Origin: Candidatus Saccharimonadota bacterium
GTDB lineage: Bacteria; Patescibacteriota; Saccharimonadia; QS-5-54-17
Reading direction: 5' to 3'
NCBI GenBank assembly: GCA_007131065.1
Contig: SLRF01000040.1
Coordinates: 1 to 12,488 of the forward strand
DNA: 12,488 bases
Part shown: in pieces, positions 5,947-11,445 of the stretch
How the letters are laid out: each line of letters opens with the position of its first letter
Numbering within the stretch: position 1 is the stretch's first letter
The notes under the pieces: generated by a model
What the model was told of the DNA's origin: nothing
Database searches by the model: none
What the model saw: only the letters and a program-made list of their open reading frames with translations
Made by a program: the position numbers and the translations under genes

Positions 5947-7278
5947 ATGACTATTAGTTCTTCGCTACGTCGAGGCATAATACTAGTTAGCTACCTAGTC
6001 GTTGTAGCGATAGTGCTATCGGCGTGGCTTCCCAGTGCACTGGTATACTTCCGGTCGGGATTAAGCGGGAGCTTGATAGCTGTATCGATCGCTTCTGCGT
6101 TGCTGGGGGTGGTAGCTATTTTGGCGCAATTAGTGTTGATTAGTCGGGCGCGGTGGCTGGAGCCGGCATTCGGCTTTGATCGCCTGACCCGTATACACCG
6201 CGTCAATGGATTGGCGGCTTTCTCTTTAGTGACAGCACATATACCGTTAATTATTGCTGGATATTCTCTGAGGAGTGGACTCTCTTTCCCCGAGCAGATT
6301 ATCCAGCTCCAGAGTAGCTATCAATACGTCACATTGGCCCTGGTAGCTCATCTACTACTGGTAATTACTATAGCTAGCTCTGTAGTGATAGTGCGTAAGA
6401 TGCTTGCCTATGAATTGTGGCACTTGATACATATGTTGAATTATATCGTTCTGTTTCTAGCAATCTGGCATCAACTTTCGCACGGCACTACACTTAATAA
6501 TAGCGAGTGGTTCCCGGCATTTTGGTTAGCTCTGCACGGAGCGGTGTTGTTGAATCTAGTCTACTATCGATTCTTAGGCCCGGTCGTTTTGTATATGCGG
6601 CACCGGTTCCGCGTGGAGCGTATAGAAGAAGAGACCGCTACGGTTACATCGATATATGTAAGCGGTCGTAGACTTGATGAATTTAATTACCAAGCTGGCC
6701 AATTCGCCAAATGGCGGTTTTTGCAAAAAAACTTATGGCACGAAGAGCATCCGTTCACTATATCGATAGCTCCTAATGGAGAATATCTTCGCTGCACTGT
6801 TAAGGCGGTCGGTGATTTTACTAAAAAAATTGGAAGTGAACTTCGAGCGGACAGCAGAGTAGTTTTAAGCGGGCCGTTTGGTAGGTTTGTGCTCGATTCT
6901 GTGAGCAAGCGAAAGCTTCTTTTCATAGCAGGAGGTATAGGCGTCACGCCACTGAGAGCTTTACTCGAGGAAGTTGATGAGTCTTACGACGTAGAATTTA
7001 TATATGCAGCGCGCAACAAGGAAGATCTGGCATTAAGAGCCGAGATAGAGCAACTTATGAAAGGGCGTTTACTCCACTTCGTCCTTAGTAGTGACCTGCC
7101 ATCATCTGCGTCAAGCGGACATATAGATAAGGATTTTCTAGAATCAAAAGTGGGGGATATAGCCGAAAGGGAGGTGTTTATATGTGGCCCGCCGTCCATG
7201 ATGGATGACGTAGAAAAAGCTTGCGAGGAACTGGGGGTAGAGAAAAGAGACATTCACACGGAACGGTTTTCGCTTTAG
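5947..7278 (+). CDS. Ferric-reductase/NOX-like bis-haem membrane flavoprotein
   Basis: A 443-residue membrane oxidoreductase moving electrons from NAD(P)H via FAD and two haems across the membrane to ferric iron, oxygen or another acceptor. About six helices occupy residues 11-210. Haem ligands are visible as H84/H98 (spacing 14) and H162/H175 (spacing 13), the same spacings as NOX proteins; H159 and H179 are extra. The cytosolic half has FAD motif HPFTIS at 268-273, a nucleotide-binding GGIGVTP at 329-335 and CGPP at 413-416, so all modules are complete. An in-frame TAA at 5941 fixes ATG 5947 as the start. No correctly spaced ribosome site exists; a TAGAGT 7 bases upstream could make the message leaderless, or translation may be coupled to the upstream gene. 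Substrate specificity cannot be read from the sequence. Confidence 0.9.
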   Translation: MTISSSLRRGIILVSYLVVVAIVLSAWLPSALVYFRSGLSGSLIAVSIASALLGVVAILAQLVLISRARWLEPAFGFDRLTRIHRVNGLAAFSLVTAHIPLIIAGYSLRSGLSFPEQIIQLQSSYQYVTLALVAHLLLVITIASSVVIVRKMLAYELWHLIHMLNYIVLFLAIWHQLSHGTTLNNSEWFPAFWLALHGAVLLNLVYYRFLGPVVLYMRHRFRVERIEEETATVTSIYVSGRRLDEFNYQAGQFAKWRFLQKNLWHEEHPFTISIAPNGEYLRCTVKAVGDFTKKIGSELRADSRVVLSGPFGRFVLDSVSKRKLLFIAGGIGVTPLRALLEEVDESYDVEFIYAARNKEDLALRAEIEQLMKGRLLHFVLSSDLPSSASSGHIDKDFLESKVGDIAEREVFICGPPSMMDDVEKACEELGVEKRDIHTERFSL

Positions 7279-7281
7279 AAT
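7253..7281 (+). promoter_or_regulatory. Candidate promoter for the pyrophosphatase gene
   Basis: TTCACA (7253-7258), a 17-base spacer, TAGAAT (7276-7281), each one mismatch from consensus. It overlaps the end of the haem-reductase gene and would give a leader of about 29 bases with GAAGGAGC before the ATG at 7317. Read-through from upstream is also possible. Confidence 0.5.
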
Positions 7282-7316
7282 AAGAGAAAGCAAATCAAAG
7301 AACGAAGGAGCTATAG

Positions 7317-7844
7317 ATGGCAGCAGTAAGTTACGGAAAAGATGCACCCGAAGAAGTGAACGTAATAATAGAGATACGCAAAGGTAGTGTAAATAAATAC
7401 GAATTGGATAAGGAGAGTGGACAGCTAGTGCTCGACCGCGTAAACGGCACTGCCAGCTTAGGGTATCCTACCGATTATGGATATATACCTGACACTCTGT
7501 GTGATGACGGCGACCCGCTCGATGCGATGCTGGTGATAGACGAGTCAGTACCTCAGGGAGTAGTAGTACCATCCCGTCCTATCGGCGTTCTGTATATGGT
7601 GGATGACGGCGAGAATGATGAGAAGTTAGTCTGTGTAGCGGCTGAAGACGTGACGAAATCACACATACAGTCGGTCGAGGATCTAGGCGCTAATTTCAAG
7701 CCGATGATCGAGCATTTCTATAAACAGTACAAAGCTTGGAAGAAAGACTGGAAAGGCACGGAAGTATCCTTCAACGGTTGGGGTGATGCTGAAGCCGCGA
7801 AAGAGGTAGTCAAGAACTCCATCGCGCTGAATAATCAGCAATAA
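7317..7844 (+). CDS. ppa: Inorganic pyrophosphatase, family I
   Basis: Cytosolic enzyme splitting pyrophosphate into two phosphates, which pulls nucleic acid, protein and sugar-nucleotide synthesis forward. The 175-residue length is normal for the family. Visible hallmarks: KYEL near residue 27, LDR at 39-41, the YPTDYGYIPDTL block, the metal-binding signature D64-G-D66-P-L-D69, the second acidic group DDGENDEKLV, and the C-terminal HFYKQYKAWKK helix. All main metal-binding acids and the phosphate-binding Lys/Arg/Tyr residues of soluble family I enzymes seem present, so it should be active. GAAGGAG precedes the ATG by a usual distance. It sits 38 bases after the haem-reductase gene, with its own plausible promoter. 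No terminator follows; the next gene's promoter lies immediately downstream. Confidence 0.96.
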   Translation: MAAVSYGKDAPEEVNVIIEIRKGSVNKYELDKESGQLVLDRVNGTASLGYPTDYGYIPDTLCDDGDPLDAMLVIDESVPQGVVVPSRPIGVLYMVDDGENDEKLVCVAAEDVTKSHIQSVEDLGANFKPMIEHFYKQYKAWKKDWKGTEVSFNGWGDAEAAKEVVKNSIALNNQQ

Positions 7845-7852
7845 TACAATAC

Positions 7853-7881
7853 TTGCTACATTGTCAATAATATTGTAAAAT
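7853..7881 (+). promoter_or_regulatory. Promoter giving a probably leaderless transcript
   Basis: TTGCTA (7853-7858), a 17-base spacer, TAAAAT (7876-7881). The normal start distance falls at about 7888-7889, on the A of the ATG at 7889. No ribosome site is present between them. Confidence 0.6.
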
Positions 7882-7888
7882 CTTGATA

Positions 7889-8362
7889 ATGAGTGAGAGA
7901 AATATTGTACAACCAGATAATGCTACGTCTTCGGAGCAGAGCTTAGACCAGCTACGCTCTCTTGCTATCGCTGCTCGTAGAGAGCTAGAGGACTGGCAGG
8001 AAAATGAAGTGAAGCGAGTTATAGGAGAAGCTGCACTGAAGCAGTCACGCGTCGCCCGCCATGAAGAAGAGTACCGCGAAGCGGTAGAGGCACTTTATCT
8101 CGGGGAGGAGAGAGAGGGCAGGAAATTGCTGGTATCAGGTGAAGTTAGGGCTATTGTCAAAAAGGATGGTTTTTGGATTTCAGAACCCTGTGAAGTCGAT
8201 AATTTGGAAGTATTATCGATTCGAGTTCAACATCCTAGATTCATTCGGGAGATAGACGACCTTGACGAGCACGAACTGGATGAGGCCACTATAGTGGCGT
8301 ATCGTGAAAACGGGGAGAACTATTACATACCAGAAAGTTCTGTAGTAGAGTTCAAGTCCTAA
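7889..8362 (+). CDS. Unrecognised cytosolic protein, helical N-half and beta-rich C-half
   Basis: A 157-residue protein of unknown function with no signal peptide or membrane helix. Residues about 17-75 are charged and predicted helical, possibly coiled coil (LDQLRSLAIAARRELEDWQENEV and following). From about 80 the sequence switches to alternating hydrophobic/polar strands (LLVSGEVRAIVKKDGFWISEP, YYIPESSVVEF), like a small barrel or SH3-like fold. One Cys is present. The frame could begin at TTG 7883, but ATG 7889 is preferred because a TTGCTA/TAAAAT promoter would start transcription there. No ribosome site lies upstream, so a leaderless message is likely. It stands between pyrophosphatase and the sugar-phosphate operon with its own promoter and may be lineage-specific. 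Confidence 0.75.
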   Translation: MSERNIVQPDNATSSEQSLDQLRSLAIAARRELEDWQENEVKRVIGEAALKQSRVARHEEEYREAVEALYLGEEREGRKLLVSGEVRAIVKKDGFWISEPCEVDNLEVLSIRVQHPRFIREIDDLDEHELDEATIVAYRENGENYYIPESSVVEFKS

Positions 8363-8376
8363 GCTTGGGCGAAACC

Positions 8377-8405
8377 TTGCGGCATCTATGGCTAGCCCAT
8401 ATAAT
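8377..8405 (+). promoter_or_regulatory. Promoter of the GAPDH/pentose phosphate operon
   Basis: TTGCGG (8377-8382), a 17-base spacer, perfect TATAAT (8400-8405). The start is expected near 8412, leaving a leader of about 25 bases with AAGAGG at 8424-8429 and 7 bases spacing to the ATG at 8437. Confidence 0.75.
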
Positions 8406-8430
8406 ACCTCTTAGATAAACCATAAGAGGT
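8406..8430. promoter_or_regulatory. Inverted repeat over the transcription start of the GAPDH operon, candidate operator
   Basis: ACCTCTTA (8406-8413), 9-base spacer, TAAGAGGT (8423-8430), a perfect 8-bp dyad. It starts directly after the -10 box, covers the predicted start, and its right arm is the ribosome site. A repressor bound here would block the promoter. If transcription began a few bases earlier the RNA could fold and hide the ribosome site. Confidence 0.55.
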
Positions 8431-8436
8431 ACTCTG

Positions 8437-9444
8437 ATGAAAACAAAAATTGCAATCAATGGTTTCGGCCGTATCGGTCGTAGCGCCTTTAAGATAGCTT
8501 TCGAGCGTGATGATCTGGAGGTTGTGGCGATTAACGACCTTACCGACAACGCCACACTAGCCCACCTTCTAAAGCACGATTCCAACTACGGGATTTACCA
8601 TCACGACGTTGAGCATAGTGATAACGGTATAGTTGTTGACGGCACTGAGATTCGCATAGTCAACGAGCCCGATCCTGCGCAATTACCGTGGGCGGATCTA
8701 GGGGTGAGCGTAGTGATAGAGAGTACCGGTCGCTTCGTAGACCCGGCCGCATCCCAAAAGCACATTGAGGCCGGAGCTAAGAAGGTCGTTATATCTGCAC
8801 CGGCCAAAGGCGAAGGCGCTACCACCATGGTGCTTGGCGTAAATGACGATGCGTTAGCTTCATCCGGTGATATTCTTTCTAATGCTTCGTGTACTACCAA
8901 CTGTATCGCTCCGCCAGCTTCCGTCATGGACTCTTATTTCGGCATAGAGAAGGCCATGATGACCACAGTGCATTCCTACACTGCTGATCAGCAACTCCAG
9001 GACGGACCGCACAAAGATCTACGTAGAGCCCGGGCGGCGGCACAAAACATAGTACCCACTACTACTGGTGCTGCTATAGCGGCGTCCGAAACATTGCCTC
9101 AACTAAAAGGCATATTCGACGGTATGGCTATACGAGTACCGACTCCTGTGGGGTCTTTGAGCGACTTCACATTTTTATTAAAACGAGACGTCACTGAAGA
9201 CGAAGTAAACCAAGCTTTCAAAGAGGCTGCTTCTAATCCGATATATGAAGGTATACTGACAGTTACTGAAGAGCCGTTGGTTTCCAGTGATTTCGTGGGC
9301 GATAGCCACTCTTCGATAGTCGATCTATCTCTGACCAAGGTAGTCGGCGGCAATATGGTTAAAGTGGTGGCTTGGTACGACAACGAATGGGGTTACTCTA
9401 ATCGCCTAGTAGAACTAGTGGCCCGGACAGGAGCTCTACTCTAA
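8437..9444 (+). CDS. gap: Glyceraldehyde-3-phosphate dehydrogenase, type I
   Basis: Cytosolic glycolytic enzyme converting glyceraldehyde-3-phosphate, NAD and phosphate to 1,3-bisphosphoglycerate. The 335-residue length is normal. Residues 1-14 carry the nucleotide-binding INGFGRIGR; D34 in VVAINDL favours NAD over NADP. The catalytic pair is C152 (ASCTTNC) and H179 (TTVHSYT). The loop DGPHKDLRR has Gly where many NAD enzymes have Leu, but keeps the following Pro. The C-terminal WYDNEWGYSNR block is intact. It is the first gene of a compact operon with pentose phosphate enzymes. AAGAGG provides the ribosome site, overlapped by a symmetric element that may regulate the operon. Its TAA stop shares a base with the next ATG (TAATG), so translation of the two is coupled. 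Confidence 0.97.
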   Translation: MKTKIAINGFGRIGRSAFKIAFERDDLEVVAINDLTDNATLAHLLKHDSNYGIYHHDVEHSDNGIVVDGTEIRIVNEPDPAQLPWADLGVSVVIESTGRFVDPAASQKHIEAGAKKVVISAPAKGEGATTMVLGVNDDALASSGDILSNASCTTNCIAPPASVMDSYFGIEKAMMTTVHSYTADQQLQDGPHKDLRRARAAAQNIVPTTTGAAIAASETLPQLKGIFDGMAIRVPTPVGSLSDFTFLLKRDVTEDEVNQAFKEAASNPIYEGILTVTEEPLVSSDFVGDSHSSIVDLSLTKVVGGNMVKVVAWYDNEWGYSNRLVELVARTGALL

Positions 9445-9893
9445 TGAAAATATTTTTAGCTGCTGACCATGCAGGATTTGACCTGAAAAATATGCTACTA
9501 GAGCATTTGGTTCATCACGACTATGATACAGAGGACGTTGGTCCGTATACGCTCGATAAAGAGGATGATTACCCCAACTATGCTTATGCACTCACCACTA
9601 AACTACTAGGTAGTGAAGACGACGATCCTAGGGGAATTTTGGTGTGTGGTAGCGGACAGGGAATGGCTATGGCTGCCAACCGGGTATCAGGAATCAGGGC
9701 CGCCTTGGCCTGGAACGAAGATATTGCTCGATTAGCCCGTGAGCACGAAGACAGCAACGTACTAGCACTGCCGGCTCGTTTCATAGAGGCAGATAAGGCG
9801 ACCAGCATAGTAGATACTTGGCTAAAGACGGATTTCTCAAAAGCCGCCCGGCATCAGAGGCGCCTAGATGAGATAGAGCGGATATATGGATAG
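9444..9893 (+). CDS. rpiB: Ribose-5-phosphate isomerase B (RpiB/LacAB family)
   Basis: Interconverts ribose-5-phosphate and ribulose-5-phosphate in the non-oxidative pentose phosphate pathway. The 149-residue length is typical. Family marks: AADHAGFDLK at 6-15 with D8-H9, the phosphate/sugar region DYPNYA, the catalytic loop V67-C68-G-S-G-Q-G-M with the conserved Cys, the NRVSGIRAALAW segment, and AREHEDSNVLALPARF with the conserved His. The loop usually reads CGTGIGM, so Thr to Ser and Ile to Gln are mild changes; HND is HED here. It could be a LacA/LacB-type isomerase, but the pathway neighbours favour RpiB. It overlaps the GAPDH stop by one base and probably relies on translational coupling, since no strong ribosome site is visible. 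Confidence 0.93.
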   Translation: MKIFLAADHAGFDLKNMLLEHLVHHDYDTEDVGPYTLDKEDDYPNYAYALTTKLLGSEDDDPRGILVCGSGQGMAMAANRVSGIRAALAWNEDIARLAREHEDSNVLALPARFIEADKATSIVDTWLKTDFSKAARHQRRLDEIERIYG

Positions 9894-9902
9894 AGCTGTT
9901 AA

Positions 9903-9922
9903 TTTTCAGTTTTCAGTTTTCA
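9903..9922 (+). repeat. Short tandem repeat TTTTCAG in an operon gap
   Basis: Two full copies of the 7-base unit TTTTCAG and a third lacking its last base, in the 59-base gap between the isomerase and epimerase genes. It is a possible slippage site. No hairpin or promoter stands out here. Confidence 0.8.
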
Positions 9923-9952
9923 AATATCATTTATTACCAGGGGGAGGCTGCG

Positions 9953-10597
9953 GTGCCTGAAGTAGTTCCTGCGGTGCTGGCTGAAACCCCCGAAGATTAC
10001 GAAAAAGATTTGAATTTAGCGGTATCGCTAAGCGATAGGATACAGGTAGACCTTGTAGATGGTGAGTTCGCTGAGAACCGCACTATAAACTTAATCCAGT
10101 CATACTGGCCGGAAGGAGTTTGTGCTGATTTGCACCTCATGTACGAAGATCCCTTTCCGCTCATACCGACTATCATTTCGCTAAAACCACACCTGGCAAT
10201 AGTACATGCCGAAGCTTCGGCGATGACTTTGGAAGCGCTTTCGTCGATGCGGACTCAATTGAATCCTTTGGGCATTAAGTTAGGGCTAGCGTTACTAGGG
10301 CCCACTACTGTAGCTTCGGCCGAGCGATTTTTTGATCTCATCGATCACGTGTTGGTGTTTACCGGTGAACTTGGCCATTATGGAGGTGAACTCGACTCCG
10401 GATGTTTAGCAAAGATTAGCGAGATCAAGTCCATCGATTCGGGTATAGAAGTAGGTGTGGATGGCGGTATCAATGATATTACTATTAAGGAAGTTGTAGC
10501 GGCCGGTGCAGATGTATTCAACGTAGGTGGATTCTTGCAGAAATCCGATGACCCAAAATCTGCTTATGATAAACTGACGGAAGAGATCAACCGATGA
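9953..10597 (+). CDS. Ribulose-phosphate 3-epimerase-like TIM-barrel protein with altered active site
   Basis: A 214-residue barrel protein related to enzymes interconverting ribulose-5-phosphate and xylulose-5-phosphate. Recognisable blocks are VPAVLA at the N-terminus, VDLVDG at 32-37, DLHLM at 59-63, and VGVDGGI at 167-173 followed by AGADVFNVGGF. Of the four usual metal ligands (His, Asp, His, Asp), D33, H61 and D170 are present, but the first His (HVDVMDG) is Gln, Q31. The usual Ser of PSIL is A7 and the Met of VMDG is V35. The NPGFGGQ loop is changed to GELGHYGGE. It may be a divergent but working epimerase or a relative with another sugar-phosphate substrate; its place between RpiB and transketolase favours the first. 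The start is GTG with GGGGGAGG 5 bases upstream. It overlaps the next gene by 4 bases (ATGA). Confidence 0.85.
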   Translation: MPEVVPAVLAETPEDYEKDLNLAVSLSDRIQVDLVDGEFAENRTINLIQSYWPEGVCADLHLMYEDPFPLIPTIISLKPHLAIVHAEASAMTLEALSSMRTQLNPLGIKLGLALLGPTTVASAERFFDLIDHVLVFTGELGHYGGELDSGCLAKISEIKSIDSGIEVGVDGGINDITIKEVVAAGADVFNVGGFLQKSDDPKSAYDKLTEEINR

Positions 10598-11445
10598 AAC
10601 ACACCAAACAAGAACTAGACCTGTTAGCCAATAGTATCAGGAAAGACATTATCAACATGTTGCTTGCGGCCGGTAGTGGTCATTCTGCGGGACCGCTTGG
10701 CTTGAGCGATATATTTACTGCCCTGTATTTCGAAGTGTTAAATCACAAACCGGACAATCCGGACTGGGAAGAGCGGGATATACTCTTGCTGTCAAACGGA
10801 CACTGTACTCCCGTACGTTACGCTACGATGGCTCGAGCGGGGTATTTCTCAACCAGTGAACTTAAGACTTTGCGAAAACTAGGTAGCAATTTGCAAGGGC
10901 ATCCGGAGCGTACTCGACTGCCCGGACTAGAGAATACTTCCGGACCGCTAGGCAGTGGACTATCCCAGGCCGCCGGCATGTCGCTTGCTATGCGCATGAA
11001 CGGCGAGAGGCACCGTTGGGTGTACTGCGTGATGGGAGACGGCGAGCAGGACGAAGGCAATGTCTGGGAGGCAGCACATCTGGCCGGCAAGTATAAATTG
11101 CATAATTTAACAGCGATAACCGATAGAAACAACATCCAAATTGATGGACCGACCGAGGAAGTGATGCCACTTGAGGACTTACGAAGTAAATGGGAAGCTT
11201 TCGGCTGGCATGTACTGGAAGTTGATGGTCATAATATACAGTCCGTGGTAGATGCTTGTTCACAGGCCAAGGCTATAGTAGGCAAGCCGGTCATGATTAT
11301 CGCCCATACCATCCCCGGCAAGGGAGTGGACTTTATGGAGTACGACTATAAATGGCACGGAGCCCCACCCAATGCCGAGCAAGCCAAAGAAGCCATACAT
11401 GAACTGCGTACACTATCAGGAAAAATCAGAGGTGAACATGAGTAA
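10594..11445 (+). CDS. Transketolase, N-terminal (thiamine diphosphate-binding) subunit
   Basis: First half of a split transketolase, 283 residues, which with the next gene product moves two-carbon units between sugar phosphates. It holds the thiamine diphosphate motif G148-D149-G150 ... N179-N180, with the conserved GHSAGPLG and SNGH blocks for substrate and cofactor contacts, HPERTRLPGLENTSGPLGSGL, and the C-terminal HTIPGKGVDFME. Separate N and C subunits occur in many archaea and bacteria, so the split is natural rather than a frameshift; the C half has its own start. Its ATG overlaps the epimerase stop (ATGA), and its own stop overlaps the beginning of the next gene by 8 bases. Translational coupling should keep the two subunits in balance. 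Confidence 0.95.
   Translation: MKHTKQELDLLANSIRKDIINMLLAAGSGHSAGPLGLSDIFTALYFEVLNHKPDNPDWEERDILLLSNGHCTPVRYATMARAGYFSTSELKTLRKLGSNLQGHPERTRLPGLENTSGPLGSGLSQAAGMSLAMRMNGERHRWVYCVMGDGEQDEGNVWEAAHLAGKYKLHNLTAITDRNNIQIDGPTEEVMPLEDLRSKWEAFGWHVLEVDGHNIQSVVDACSQAKAIVGKPVMIIAHTIPGKGVDFMEYDYKWHGAPPNAEQAKEAIHELRTLSGKIRGEHE

Noticed and set aside
7883..7885. TTG at 7883 as the start of the unknown gene
   Set aside because: ATG at 7889 is two codons later, is a stronger start codon and coincides with the predicted transcription start.
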